A model generated the notes under the pieces. It saw only the letters and a program-made list of their open reading frames with translations. It was not told where the DNA came from and ran no database searches. Positions 50,163 through 61,178 of a DNA stretch of 64,000 nt are shown in pieces. The translations under genes were made by a program, and so were the position numbers. Position 1 is the stretch's first letter. Every line of letters begins with the position of its first letter. This DNA is from Salinibacter grassmerensis (GTDB lineage: Bacteria > Bacteroidota > Rhodothermia > Rhodothermales > Salinibacteraceae). The stretch covers positions 496,001 to 560,000 of the forward strand of contig NZ_CAMTTF010000003.1 in the NCBI RefSeq assembly GCF_947077765.1, in the 5' to 3' direction.

Positions 50163-52583
50163 ATGCCCGACGCTACGACGCCCTCTGCACCCGACGCCGC
50201 AACGCCCCCCAAGACAGCGTCCGCGATTCGCTGGTTCGAGACGCTCGACAACGAGGACATTCCCTTGGTCGGTGGGAAGAATGCCTCTCTCGGCGAGATG
50301 ATTGGGGCCCTGAAGGACTCTGGCATTCGCGTCCCCGACGGATTTGCGACGACCGCCGATACCTACCGGCGCTTTTTAGAGGCCAACGACCTCACGGAGC
50401 ACATCCAGGCGGAGCTTGAGGCCTGGGCCGCAGGCGAGAAGCCCCTGAACGAGACGGGCACGGCCATCCGTACCCGAATCCGGCAGGGCTCTTTTCCGGA
50501 GGACGTGGCAGAGGAGATCCGGGAGGCCTACCGGTCCCTCAGCGCCGCTTACGACACCGACGCCACGGACGTGGCCGTGCGGAGCAGCGCGACGGCCGAG
50601 GACCTGCCCGACGCCAGCTTCGCGGGACAGCAGGAGAGCTACCTGGACGTGCGTGGGATCCCCGCCGTCCTCACGGCCTGCAAGCGGTGCTTCGCTTCCC
50701 TCTTCACCGACCGCGCCCTGGGCTACCGTGAGAAGCAAGGCTTCGACCACCTCGACGTGGCCCTGTCGGTGGGCATCCAGAAGATGGTGCGGGCCGACAA
50801 GTCGGGCGTTCTCTTCACGATCGACACCGAGACGGGCTTTCCCGACACGAGCGTCATCAACGCGGCGTATGGGCTCGGCGAGAGCGTCGTGAAGGGCATC
50901 GTCAACCCGGACCAGTATACCGTCTACACTCCCTTCGTGGAGGACGAGACCCTGTCCCCCATTCTGGAGAAGACCAGGGGCGACCAGGCCCAGAAGATCG
51001 TGTCTACGGGCGAGGGCGGCACGACCACGATGCCCACCTCCGACGATGAGCAGTCCGGCTTCGTGCTGTCCAACGAGGAGATTCTCGCACTGACCCGGTG
51101 GGGGAAAATTATTGAGGAGCACTACGACCGTCCGATGGACGTAGAGTGGGCCCGCGACCGGGACAGTGGCGAGCTGTTCGTGGTGCAGGCCCGGCCCGAG
51201 ACGGTGCAGTCCCAGCAGGCCGCCGGCACCCTCCGGACGTACCGACTGACGGAGGACGGGTCGCCATTGGTCACGGGCGTCGGCATCGGAAAGTCCATTG
51301 TGTCGGGGACGACCCGCGTGCTCGACAGCGTCGACGAGGCCGAGCGGTTCGAGGACGGGGACATTCTCGTCACCGAAATGACGGACCCCGACTGGGGCCC
51401 CATTCTGGAACGGGCCGGCGGCGTGGTCACGGACCGGGGAGGGCGGACGTCCCACGCCGCGATCGTGAGCCGCGAACTCGGCATTCCGGCCGTCATCGGC
51501 TCGGAGACCGCCACGGAGGCGCTCCGGGACGACCAGACGGTGACCCTGTCGTGCGCCCACAGTGACGCCGGGTACGTCTACGAGGGGCAGCTCGACCACG
51601 AGAGCGAGGAGATCGACCTCGACGCGCTTCCGGACCCCGACACCCGGGTCATGCTAAACCTGGCAAGCCCGTCCGCGGCGCTCGATTGGTGGAAGCTTCC
51701 CGTGGAGGGGGTTGGACTCGCCCGCATGGAGTACGTCATCAACAACATCATCAAGGTCCACCCGCTGGCGCTGGTGGCGTTCGACGAGGTGGAGGACAAG
51801 ACCGCACAGCGTCGCATCGAAGACCTCACTCAGGGGTACACCGACAAGGCGGAGTACTTCGTTGACCACCTCTCACGCGGGATCGCCACGATTGCCGCCA
51901 CCCAGCACCCCCACCCGGTGATCGTGCGCCTCAGCGACTTCAAGACCAACGAGTACGCCGATCTCATTGGCGGGAGCGGCTTTGAGCCGGAGGAGGCAAA
52001 CCCGATGCTCGGCTGGCGCGGGGCCTCTCGCTACTACAGCGACGCGTACGAGAAGGGCTTCGCGCTGGAGTGCCGGGCCCTCAAGCGCGTCCGCGACGAG
52101 ATGGGCTTTACAAACGTGGTGGCCATGGTGCCCTTCTGCCGCACGCCAGAGGAGGCCGACCGGGTGCTCGACGTGATGGCCGACCATGGCCTGAAGCGCG
52201 GCACGAACGGGTTGGAGGTGTACGTGATGGCCGAGATTCCGGCCAACATCGCCCTGGCCGACAAGTTTGCGGAGCGGTTCGACGGATTCTCCATCGGCAC
52301 GAACGACCTGACGCAACTCACGCTGGGCGTGGGGCGGGACGCGGAGCGCCTCACCCACCTGTTCGACGAGCGCAACGCGGCGGTGAAGCGGCGGATTGCG
52401 GAGCTCATTGAGGAGGCCCATGCCGCCGGGCGCCCGGTGGGCATCTGCGGGCAGGCCCCCAGCGACTATCCCGAGTTTGCGGAATTCCTGGTCGAGGCCG
52501 GCATCGACTCGATCTCCGTCACCCCCGACAGTGTCCCCAACGTCCTCCGGCACGTTGCCCAGGCGGAGGCCCGAACGTCGTAG
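50163..52583 (+). CDS. ppsA: Phosphoenolpyruvate synthase
   Basis: PpsA makes PEP from pyruvate and ATP, giving AMP and phosphate, for gluconeogenesis. The 806-residue protein has the ATP-grasp domain (PLVGGKNASLGEMIGAL, AVRSSATAEDLPDASFAGQQ). The swivelling phosphohistidine domain has GGRTSHAAIVSRELGIPAVI with its catalytic His. A PEP-binding TIM barrel follows (VIVRLSDFKTNEYADLIGG, EANPMLGWRGASRY, YVMAEIPANIALADKFAERF, IGTNDLTQLTLGVGRD, GICGQAPSDYPEFAEFL). The ATG at 50163 is chosen over an upstream in-frame one. A LacI/Cra-like palindrome lies upstream, consistent with carbon control. It converges on the NhaC-type gene. Confidence 0.96.
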   Translation: MPDATTPSAPDAATPPKTASAIRWFETLDNEDIPLVGGKNASLGEMIGALKDSGIRVPDGFATTADTYRRFLEANDLTEHIQAELEAWAAGEKPLNETGTAIRTRIRQGSFPEDVAEEIREAYRSLSAAYDTDATDVAVRSSATAEDLPDASFAGQQESYLDVRGIPAVLTACKRCFASLFTDRALGYREKQGFDHLDVALSVGIQKMVRADKSGVLFTIDTETGFPDTSVINAAYGLGESVVKGIVNPDQYTVYTPFVEDETLSPILEKTRGDQAQKIVSTGEGGTTTMPTSDDEQSGFVLSNEEILALTRWGKIIEEHYDRPMDVEWARDRDSGELFVVQARPETVQSQQAAGTLRTYRLTEDGSPLVTGVGIGKSIVSGTTRVLDSVDEAERFEDGDILVTEMTDPDWGPILERAGGVVTDRGGRTSHAAIVSRELGIPAVIGSETATEALRDDQTVTLSCAHSDAGYVYEGQLDHESEEIDLDALPDPDTRVMLNLASPSAALDWWKLPVEGVGLARMEYVINNIIKVHPLALVAFDEVEDKTAQRRIEDLTQGYTDKAEYFVDHLSRGIATIAATQHPHPVIVRLSDFKTNEYADLIGGSGFEPEEANPMLGWRGASRYYSDAYEKGFALECRALKRVRDEMGFTNVVAMVPFCRTPEEADRVLDVMADHGLKRGTNGLEVYVMAEIPANIALADKFAERFDGFSIGTNDLTQLTLGVGRDAERLTHLFDERNAAVKRRIAELIEEAHAAGRPVGICGQAPSDYPEFAEFLVEAGIDSISVTPDSVPNVLRHVAQAEARTS

Positions 52584-52609
52584 CCGGATGCCTCTCGCGT
52601 CCGCCCCGT

Positions 52610-54223
<1,614 letters not shown>

Positions 54224-54333
54224 GAACGGTGGGCAGGGTTATTGGCGTCGCGTCGCAGTCCCCAAATAAGGCATCGACGGACACGGACGCCAACTGCCCG
54301 ATGCCGCGAAGGTGGCAGCCTGGATGCTTAGAT

Positions 54334-54654
54334 TCAGCGGAGCGGTTCGTTGGGGGATTCGGCCCCGTTGCCGTCAATCAGCCCCCCAAGGTCCCGCATC
54401 ACCTCTTCAACAACCGACTGAGCTTCGGGCTCGGCACGCTCCAGTGCCTCCACCGCCACCGCAGTTCCCTCGTCTCTGCCTCGTGGCTCCAGTACCACGA
54501 GGGCCGCGTGGCACGGGCCACCGCCCGATTCGCCCGCCCCACCCATTGGACTGACGGTGGCCACCCGCCAGCCCGTTTCGAGTTGACGGTTTAGCTGCTT
54601 GAGCCCTTCGTGCCCTTCGGGACCTGTGCGCACAATGAGCGCCTTCTGCATCAT
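54334..54654 (-). CDS. Small protein of unknown function (DUF4177-like pattern)
   Basis: This 106-residue soluble protein has KALIVRTGPEGHEGLKQLNR, QLETGWRVATVSPMGG and HAALVVLEPRG. The pattern of a first strand, a helix with LNxxLxxGW, then a strand and a hydrophobic last strand resembles DUF4177-like small proteins. I am not sure of the family. The C-terminal tail is acidic and probably helical. It lies upstream of the NhaC-type gene on the same strand with a 110-bp gap and is divergent from the ATP-grasp gene. Confidence 0.6.
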   Translation of the reverse strand: MMQKALIVRTGPEGHEGLKQLNRQLETGWRVATVSPMGGAGESGGGPCHAALVVLEPRGRDEGTAVAVEALERAEPEAQSVVEEVMRDLGGLIDGNGAESPNEPLR

Positions 54655-54788
54655 GGTTGTGGTGCTTGCACGCTGAAAATCATGGAGTTCAGATGAACGC
54701 CACGGGAGGGGAGTTGTTGAGGGTCCCCTTGGCTAGTATCGTGCGCAGAGCGTATCTCTTCAACCTTCTTAGCACGACCCACGAGACA

Positions 54789-55790
54789 ATGCGCATCGGT
54801 CTCCTCTACGACACCTTCGACGCCTATCCGTGGACCGACGACGACCCACCGGACGCCGACGCCGAGTACGAGCCCGAAGAGACGGTCGACACCCTCGCGG
54901 CCGCCGTGGAGCACCTCGGGCACGTCCCCGTTCGCATCGGCACCGCGGTTGACCTGCGCGATCAACTCGGTGGGGGGCTGTCGCTCGACGCCGCAATCAA
55001 CATCACAGAAGGGGCGCACAGCCGCAACCGGGAGGCCTATGCACCAGTTCTGCTGGAGATGGCCGGCATCCCCTGCCTCGGCTCCGACGCCCTCACCCTC
55101 TCGGTAACGCTGGACAAGGCCTGGACGAAGGACCTCGTTTCGGCGGCTGACGTCCCTACCCCCCCACATCGAGTCTATGATGCGCCCGAAGCGGTCGACG
55201 CCGAGGACCTTCCGGGCGCTTTTCCGCTGTTCGTAAAGCCGCGCTACGAGGGCACGTCGAAGGGCATCACGCCCGAAAGCAAGGTCGAGGACGTAGCGGC
55301 CCTGCGGCGTGCGGTGGACCGGATCACGACGACGTACGACCAGGACGCCGTGGCGGAGGAATTCGTGGCGGGGGGCGGCGAGTTCACGGTGGCCGTCGTG
55401 GGGCACGACCCGCCCGAGGCGCTGCCCGTTCTTCAACGCGGGGTGGAGCCCACGACGGGCCTCGGCCTGCACGCCCTGGAGCACCGCGGCGCCCCCACCG
55501 CCGACCGGGACTGGGACTATGAATTACGCGGCACACTCGACACCGCCCTCGAAGATCGCCTGCAGGCCCTCGGCCGGAGGGCCTTTGACACGCTCGATTG
55601 CCGCGACTTCGCCCGCGCTGACTTCCGGGTCGACGGCGATGGAGCCCCCTGGTTTCTCGAAATCAATCCACTCCCGACGTTCAAGCCCGACGACACCTTC
55701 GCGATCGTCGCTGAGCTTATGGGCTGTGATTACGTAGACTACCTCGCCGACGTGTTTGGGCAGGGGCTGCGGCGACTGGGGCTTGCGTAG
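54789..55790 (+). CDS. D-alanine-D-alanine ligase-like ATP-grasp protein
   Basis: This 333-residue ATP-grasp ligase resembles Ddl in layout. It has a Rossmann-like N-domain (MRIGLLYDTFDAYPW, FGVTEG-like INITEGAHSRNREAYAPVLL), IPCLGSDALTLSVTLDKAWT, the ATP-grasp lysine in FPLFVKPRYEGTSKGITPES, and the metal-binding RADFRVDGDGAPWFLEINPL. It is more acidic than typical Ddl and lacks adjacent mur or ftsQ genes, so it may join substrates other than D-Ala. It is followed 102 bp later by a KamA-family radical SAM gene on the same strand. I suggest a linked role only from adjacency. Confidence 0.82.
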   Translation: MRIGLLYDTFDAYPWTDDDPPDADAEYEPEETVDTLAAAVEHLGHVPVRIGTAVDLRDQLGGGLSLDAAINITEGAHSRNREAYAPVLLEMAGIPCLGSDALTLSVTLDKAWTKDLVSAADVPTPPHRVYDAPEAVDAEDLPGAFPLFVKPRYEGTSKGITPESKVEDVAALRRAVDRITTTYDQDAVAEEFVAGGGEFTVAVVGHDPPEALPVLQRGVEPTTGLGLHALEHRGAPTADRDWDYELRGTLDTALEDRLQALGRRAFDTLDCRDFARADFRVDGDGAPWFLEINPLPTFKPDDTFAIVAELMGCDYVDYLADVFGQGLRRLGLA

Positions 55791-55892
55791 CCCTGCCTGT
55801 TTCTGCGCCTTCTCACCGGACGGACGCAACGTTCCGTCTGTGGGTCTCGTGCAAGGCCCCATAGAGCGCTTTCCACCGAGAACGCCCCCCCG

Positions 55893-57095
55893 ATGGCTCC
55901 CTCTGACCCACGCCCCAGCCCCGACCACCCAAAGTGGACCGACTGGCGCTGGCAGATGCAAAACCGCATCCACAGTGCCGAGGCCCTTCGGAAGTGGATT
56001 CGCCCGACAGACGACGAGCGTGCGGCCATCGAGCGGGCCGGGGACGCCTTTCGGTGGAACGTGACCCCGTACTACGCCCACCTGATGGCCCCCGACGACC
56101 CGTCGTGCCCGGTACGGCGCCAGGCCGTGCCCACGATGGACGAGTTCGGGGCCGACATCGTCGACGAGCTCGACCCCCTCGACGAAACCGGGCACGAGCC
56201 CGTCAAAAACCTCATCCACAACTATGAGGACCGGGTGGCCTTCTGCGTCACCGCCGAGTGCGCCATCTACTGCCGGTACTGCCTGCGCAAGCGCATGGTC
56301 GGCGACGCCGAGTACTTCATGCGGACCGACGAGCACCAGGCGGCCATCGACTACATCGCCGCCCACGACGAAATTCGCGACGTGCTGCTCACGGGCGGCG
56401 ACCCGCTTACGTTCAACGAGGCAAACCTGGAGTGGCTTCTCAGCAGACTACGGGCGATCGACCACGTGGAGCTCATCCGCTTCGGGTCCCGCATGCCGGT
56501 AAAGCTTCCGTACCGTATCACCGAGGAGCTCTGCGACCTGTTGGCCCAGTACCACCCGCTCTGGATCAACACCCACTTTAACCACCCGAAGGAGCTCACC
56601 GACGATGCCGCCGCGGCCATCGCCCGGCTCAAGGACGCCGGCATTCCCGTGGGCAACCAGACCGTGCTCTTGCGGGGGGTCAACGACGACCCCGATACGA
56701 TGAAAGCCCTCAATGAGGGCCTCGTCCGCATGCGGGTGCGTCCCTACTACCTCTACCAGGCGCAGATTATCGGCGGCACCGGCCACCTGCGCACGCCCAT
56801 CGAGGTGGGCATGCACATCATGCGGCAGCTTCGGGGACGGACGTCTGGGTTTGCCATTCCAGACTACGTTCTCGACACGCCCCACGGCAAAGTGCCCCTC
56901 AACCGCAGCTACGTGAAGGGACGGGCGGGCAACCACGTGCTCATGGAGAGCTACGACGGCACGCTCTGGGCCGAGCCGAATCCGGTCCCGAAGGGCCACG
57001 ACCTCCCGGTTCGGCTCCCCCCGGTCGACCTGCCCCCCGACGTTGACACCATCCCGACGAACGACTCGCTAGGCACACGCACCGCGAGCGCGTAG
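55893..57095 (+). CDS. KamA-family radical SAM aminomutase-like enzyme
   Basis: Members shift amino groups from C2 to C3 of amino acids using SAM, a 4Fe-4S cluster and PLP. The 400-residue protein has the cluster motif CAIYCRYCLRKRM (C123, C127, C130), LLTGGDPLTFNEANLEWLL, the conserved HFNHPKELTDDAAAAI, and the PLP-lysine area VLDTPHGKVPLNRSYV. In the remembered lysine 2,3-aminomutase alignment, the Asp that binds the lysine epsilon-amino group falls at Q291 here (YLYQAQIIGGTGHLRTP). The substrate may therefore not be lysine. It is downstream of a Ddl-like ATP-grasp gene. Confidence 0.88.
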   Translation: MAPSDPRPSPDHPKWTDWRWQMQNRIHSAEALRKWIRPTDDERAAIERAGDAFRWNVTPYYAHLMAPDDPSCPVRRQAVPTMDEFGADIVDELDPLDETGHEPVKNLIHNYEDRVAFCVTAECAIYCRYCLRKRMVGDAEYFMRTDEHQAAIDYIAAHDEIRDVLLTGGDPLTFNEANLEWLLSRLRAIDHVELIRFGSRMPVKLPYRITEELCDLLAQYHPLWINTHFNHPKELTDDAAAAIARLKDAGIPVGNQTVLLRGVNDDPDTMKALNEGLVRMRVRPYYLYQAQIIGGTGHLRTPIEVGMHIMRQLRGRTSGFAIPDYVLDTPHGKVPLNRSYVKGRAGNHVLMESYDGTLWAEPNPVPKGHDLPVRLPPVDLPPDVDTIPTNDSLGTRTASA

Positions 57096-57195
57096 TGCGA
57101 ATCGGCGTTCATTCTGTTGACATTACCGGTGGGTCGGGATACCTTCAATTACCTATCTATTTCCGCTCGCCAAGGGAATTTCGTCCCGTCCCCGA

Positions 57196-58611
57196 ATGGT
57201 CCGCTTCCTGCTCGTGCTTCTGGCCGTCCTCGTCGTCGGGCTTGCCGTCCTGTTCGGCCGTCCGTGGCTCTACGTCGCGACGGGCCTGATCCTCGTCGGC
57301 GGCCTCGGGGGGTTGGGCTGGTGGCTCTGGACCACGTATCAGCAGGACCAATCGCCCCCGGAGCGCCCCGGTCCCAAGCCCAATCCCGACGACTCGTCGC
57401 TCGACGACTTTGGGATCATGGACATCCAGCCGGAAGGATCGGGGCCCGGCGCGTCGGACGCCCTCCCTGACGACACGGCCGAGCGCAGTCCAGACCGGGC
57501 GCCCTCGAACACGGCCGTCCCCGCCGAAACGGATGCGTCGTCCGAAAATACTCCGGCGTCCACGGATACGCCCCGGCCTTCGTCCTCGACGTCCTCTCCG
57601 GCACAGGAGGCGACGGATGGACAAGCGGATTCCGTGCTTGCGCCCCTGCTAGAGGCCGCACGCATGGCCCTCGACGCCCAGACGGTCGGTCTCCTGGTCC
57701 AGGAAGACGTGGCGCTAACCTACCGCATTGAGGCCCTCGCCAGCCGCCACCCCTCCGTTCGGGAGAGCGGCTCGTTCGACACCCAGACCCCCCTTCTCAC
57801 CGCCACGATGTCGCGGGAGTCGGTCACCTACCGGTCCCTCACCGGGGCCGAGGTGGCGGTCGAAGACCTGGGCTACTACGACGATCCGCCGACGGTGGAT
57901 CACCTGGCCCTTGCCCCCGTGGCTCAGCCGGACGCCTCCTCCACGACCTTTCTGGTGGCGGATGCCCCCTCGGACACCGACCTGGGGTCGTCCCGGGCCC
58001 GCACCGTGCTGTCCCACTTTGCCGACACCGTGGCCCTCCTGCTCGACGTGGGTCGGTCGCCCGATGGGCCGGAGCCGGAGCCCTCTCCCGACAGCGCCCA
58101 CGAGGTCGACGACGCCGACATGCCGTCTCCAAGCGCGAACGGCACGGTCGAGGCGGACACTGAGGCGGAGGACGCCCCGGAGGAGTCCCCCCGTCCCCGC
58201 CGCGAACTGATCGCGGAGGAGATGGAGACTGCCCGATCCTCGTCGGAGCCGCTCGCCCTGGCCCTCGTCCATCTCAACCGGGCCGAGTCTATCGCTCGTC
58301 AGGGCGAGGAAGCCGTTGCCTCCGCCGAGCGCCTGTTTCAGGCCCGCCTGGAACAAAAGGCCCCCAACCACCGGGTCGAGCGCTTCGGCGAGCTCACGTA
58401 CGGCGTCTTCTTTCGGGCCGGGCCCGACACCATCGAGCCCTGGATCGCGGACTTTGAAGCCGCCATGGCGCAGGAACAGGGCCAGCTCGAGGGCGGCGCG
58501 AGTGTCGGCGTGGCCATGTGGACCGACGAGACCCCAGAGGCACTCCGGACCGCCGCCACGGAGGCCCTGCGGGAGGCATACGAGACGGGCACCTGCACGA
58601 TTGTGACGTAA
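57196..58611 (+). CDS. Membrane protein with GAF-like and degenerate GGDEF-like domains
   Basis: This 471-residue protein has two N-terminal membrane helices (FLLVLLAVLVVGLAVLF and YVATGLILVGGLGGLGWWLW). A Pro/Ser/Asp-rich linker follows (about 55-145). A domain of alternating strands and helices (about 148-290: LLEAARMALDAQTVGLLVQE, YRSLTGAEVAVEDLGYY) reads like a GAF domain. A second acidic linker precedes a C-terminal domain (about 335-471) with RRELIAEEMETARSSSEPLA, RVERFGELTYGVFF where GGDEF would lie, and GGASVGVAMW. The GGDEF residues are absent, so it is unlikely to make c-di-GMP. The assignment is from fold pattern, not from a search. Confidence 0.65.
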   Translation: MVRFLLVLLAVLVVGLAVLFGRPWLYVATGLILVGGLGGLGWWLWTTYQQDQSPPERPGPKPNPDDSSLDDFGIMDIQPEGSGPGASDALPDDTAERSPDRAPSNTAVPAETDASSENTPASTDTPRPSSSTSSPAQEATDGQADSVLAPLLEAARMALDAQTVGLLVQEDVALTYRIEALASRHPSVRESGSFDTQTPLLTATMSRESVTYRSLTGAEVAVEDLGYYDDPPTVDHLALAPVAQPDASSTTFLVADAPSDTDLGSSRARTVLSHFADTVALLLDVGRSPDGPEPEPSPDSAHEVDDADMPSPSANGTVEADTEAEDAPEESPRPRRELIAEEMETARSSSEPLALALVHLNRAESIARQGEEAVASAERLFQARLEQKAPNHRVERFGELTYGVFFRAGPDTIEPWIADFEAAMAQEQGQLEGGASVGVAMWTDETPEALRTAATEALREAYETGTCTIVT

Positions 58612-58693
58612 CTGGGCATGAACCCGCCTCCCTGAAGCGGCGTTTCAAGGGAGAGGGTCCTTCGTCACTTCCGCTACGTACTCTTTCGTCGCC

Positions 58694-59086
58694 ATGCAAG
58701 AGACCGACTCGTCGCCGCGCATCACGCACGTGTCGTGGGGCCGCCTGGAAGTCGAGCCCGCGTCCGACGACGGTGCCCAGTCGTTCAAGGACGCCAAGCT
58801 GTATCCGGGCGGGGCACGCACATGGGACTGGAACGAAACCGGCACGTCACACACGCCGGGCATTCAGCCCGCCGACGTGGAGGAGCTGCTGGAGCATGGG
58901 GCCTCGGTCGTAGTTTTGTCCCAGGGCATGAACAAACGTCTCCAGGTACAAACGGAGACCCTTGATCGGCTCGACGACGCGGGCGTGGACACCCACGTGC
59001 TGCCGACCGACCAGGCCGTGGAGCGGTACAACAAACTGCAGGCCGCCGACGAGGCCGTTGCGGGCCTCTTTCATTCGACCTGCTAG
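58694..59086 (+). CDS. Mth938-like domain protein (DUF498 family)
   Basis: This 130-residue protein has the Mth938/DUF498 pattern: ITHVSWGRLEVE, DAKLYPGGARTWDWNETGT, HTPGIQPADVEELL, ASVVVLSQGMNKRLQV and GVDTHVLPTDQAVERYN. It ends AGLFHSTC. Homologues are small cytosolic proteins of unsettled function; NDUFAF3 is a eukaryotic relative. It precedes the PPTase gene by 18 bp, so the two are probably co-transcribed. Confidence 0.82.
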   Translation: MQETDSSPRITHVSWGRLEVEPASDDGAQSFKDAKLYPGGARTWDWNETGTSHTPGIQPADVEELLEHGASVVVLSQGMNKRLQVQTETLDRLDDAGVDTHVLPTDQAVERYNKLQAADEAVAGLFHSTC

Positions 59087-59104
59087 CATCTCCGGCGCAC
59101 CGAT

Positions 59105-59881
59105 ATGCACCTACCCGCCCCCACATGGACGTCGTCGTGGCCGGCGGGACGCCCGGTCAGCGTCTGGCGGCTTCGCCTGAACGCCCTCGGCGGCGATCCG
59201 GAGGAGGTGCTGCGCCCGCTCACTGTTCCGTCCGAGCAGGAGCGGGCCCGTCGATTTGCGTTCGCCGCGGACCGGCATCGCCACCTCGCCGGCCGCGCCC
59301 TGGTTCGTCTCGTGGCGTCTCGCCGCTACGACTGCACGCCAGACTCGTTCACGCTCACGGAGGGCCCGCACGGCAAGCCCAGGCTGCAGGACCCACCGGG
59401 CGATGCCCCGCGTCTTCACTTCAACGTCGGCCACACCGGCACCGTGGTCGTGGTGGCCTTCAGCCGGCGTCAGCCCATTGGGATCGACGTGGAGCCCCGA
59501 GCCCGGACGGTCGATGCTCCCTCGCTCGCGGGGCGGGTCCTCACCGCCTTGGAACGGGACCGGTGGCAGTCCCGACCCGCGCCTCACCGACAGGCGGCCT
59601 TTCTGCACGTGTGGACGTGCAAGGAAGCATTTCTCAAGGCAACGGGCGAGGGCCTGCACCGCGCCCCGAAGACAATCGAGTCCATCGTCGACGGCTCCAC
59701 GGTCGTGGCACTCCGCGACGCGTCGGACGCCCCGGACACACCTCCTTCCGCAAACGAATGGGCCGTTCGCCCCTTCTCGGCAGCGGACGGCGTCATCGGG
59801 GCAATCGTGCGGAAGGGCGAGGTGCCCACCCCACTCTCCTGGGTCGACGCGACGGACCTCTTGTCTCGCGTCGGTGGGTAG
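59105..59881 (+). CDS. 4'-phosphopantetheinyl transferase superfamily protein (Sfp type)
   Basis: This enzyme moves the phosphopantetheine arm from CoA to a carrier protein Ser. The 258-residue length fits the two-domain Sfp/Gsp group rather than AcpS. Motifs include RRFAFAADRHRHLAGRALVR, GPHGKPRL, FNVGHTGTVVVVAFSRR, the Mg2+ site IGIDVEPRAR, and VWTCKEAFLKATGEGLHRAP. The target carrier is unknown; no NRPS or PKS gene is in the window. It may serve fatty acid synthesis if AcpS is absent. It is downstream of the Mth938-like gene. Confidence 0.88.
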   Translation: MHLPAPTWTSSWPAGRPVSVWRLRLNALGGDPEEVLRPLTVPSEQERARRFAFAADRHRHLAGRALVRLVASRRYDCTPDSFTLTEGPHGKPRLQDPPGDAPRLHFNVGHTGTVVVVAFSRRQPIGIDVEPRARTVDAPSLAGRVLTALERDRWQSRPAPHRQAAFLHVWTCKEAFLKATGEGLHRAPKTIESIVDGSTVVALRDASDAPDTPPSANEWAVRPFSAADGVIGAIVRKGEVPTPLSWVDATDLLSRVGG

Positions 59882-59896
59882 CGCGCCGGGTCCCAC

Positions 59897-61117
59897 CTAT
59901 TTGCACTCGTCACTCACGACCTCTCCCCCGCTCAGGACGGTGCAGACGTGCGTGGTGTACTCGAAGGGATCGCCGTCGAAGAGGGCCAGGTCGGCGCGCT
60001 GCCCCGGGGCCAGAGTCCCAACGGATTCCAGTTCGAGGATTTCGGCCGCCTCACTGGTGATGCTGGCCAGGGCCGCCTCGCGGGGCAGGCCGTGGGCCAT
60101 GGCGATGGCCGCCTCGTAGAGCGCAATGCGGGTCTTGGGCACGTAGGGCTCCCAACCGGTCTGAATGGCAACAGGGATGCCCGCGTCGTGCAGAGCGGCC
60201 GCCGTCGTGAAGGCCGCGTTCTGCGTGGTGCCCGAGGGCCGGGCCATGGTCGGGTGCAGAATGACGGGAACATCGGCCTCCGCGATCTCCTCGGTCATCA
60301 GGTAGGCCTCCGCCGCACCGTCCAGAATCATCTCAAACCCAAACTCTTCCTGGAGCCGGAGGGCGGTCTGGATGTCGTGGGCCCGGTGGGCGGTAATCAG
60401 GGCCGGCACCTCCCCCCGGAGCACATCCTGCAACACATTCTGCCCCAAATCTTCTCCAGTCGCCTCTCCCCCACTCATCGCGGCCTGCGCGTCGTGCAGG
60501 GCCTGTCGGAGCATCGAGACCCCCTTTGCGCGGGTCCCGGGACGCTCGAACCGGGCCTGCGCGTCGGGCCCCAGCGTGAAGGCGACCGTGGTGATCGAGT
60601 CGCGCAGGGAGGCCTCCACCGTCTCGCCGGCGGTCGAGAACGTGGCCGTCTGCCCACTGATGAGGGCGCCCGGCGCGTGGCCGGTGTGGACGGTGGTGAA
60701 CCCCAGCTGCTGGACGAAGGACACGAGCTGCTCTCGCGGGTTGTACGCGTCGAGGGCGCGGAGCGCAGGCTGCATGGGCTCCGAGGTGTCGAGCTGGTCC
60801 TGATCGGCGGAGACGTTGTAGATTCCCGACAGGCCCACCGTGCCCCGCGGGTCGATTAGGCCCGGGGTCACGACGGACGCCTCGTGCACCTCGGCGGACG
60901 CCGGGACCTCCACCTCCGACGCGGGCCCGACGGCCTCAATCGTTTCGTTCTCGATGAGCACCACCCCATCCTCGATGGGCGCGCCCGTCATGGTGTAGAG
61001 GGTATCGGCGCGCACGGCCCGCTGCGACTGAGCGGAGGCCGGCGACAAGCCGCCCCCCAACAAGAGCACGGCGAAAAGAAATGAGAGACACTGAGGGCGA
61101 AGGAGCGGAGTCGACAT
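59897..61117 (-). CDS. Exported amidohydrolase homologue lacking metal-binding residues
   Basis: This 406-residue protein has a signal peptide (LSFLFAVLLLGGGLSPASAQ) and an imidazolonepropionase-like amidohydrolase fold. In place of the HxH metal motif it has GLIDPRGTVG (R91, T93). The later LHHVSEG of its neighbour is LDGAAEAY here, and the catalytic Asp region HTDDPITD reads QTGWEPYV. The C-terminal part (LGTLAPGQRADLALFDGDPF type) is intact. It is therefore probably not a classical metal hydrolase. It lies 61 bp downstream of an intact paralogue. The long frame upstream of 61117 is not coding. Confidence 0.82.
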   Translation of the reverse strand: MSTPLLRPQCLSFLFAVLLLGGGLSPASAQSQRAVRADTLYTMTGAPIEDGVVLIENETIEAVGPASEVEVPASAEVHEASVVTPGLIDPRGTVGLSGIYNVSADQDQLDTSEPMQPALRALDAYNPREQLVSFVQQLGFTTVHTGHAPGALISGQTATFSTAGETVEASLRDSITTVAFTLGPDAQARFERPGTRAKGVSMLRQALHDAQAAMSGGEATGEDLGQNVLQDVLRGEVPALITAHRAHDIQTALRLQEEFGFEMILDGAAEAYLMTEEIAEADVPVILHPTMARPSGTTQNAAFTTAAALHDAGIPVAIQTGWEPYVPKTRIALYEAAIAMAHGLPREAALASITSEAAEILELESVGTLAPGQRADLALFDGDPFEYTTHVCTVLSGGEVVSDECK

Positions 61118-61178
61118 GGCAGAACGGTCAGTTGAGAGACGGAAGCAGACGGACAGGAGTGCGGGTACGAAGCAGGCG

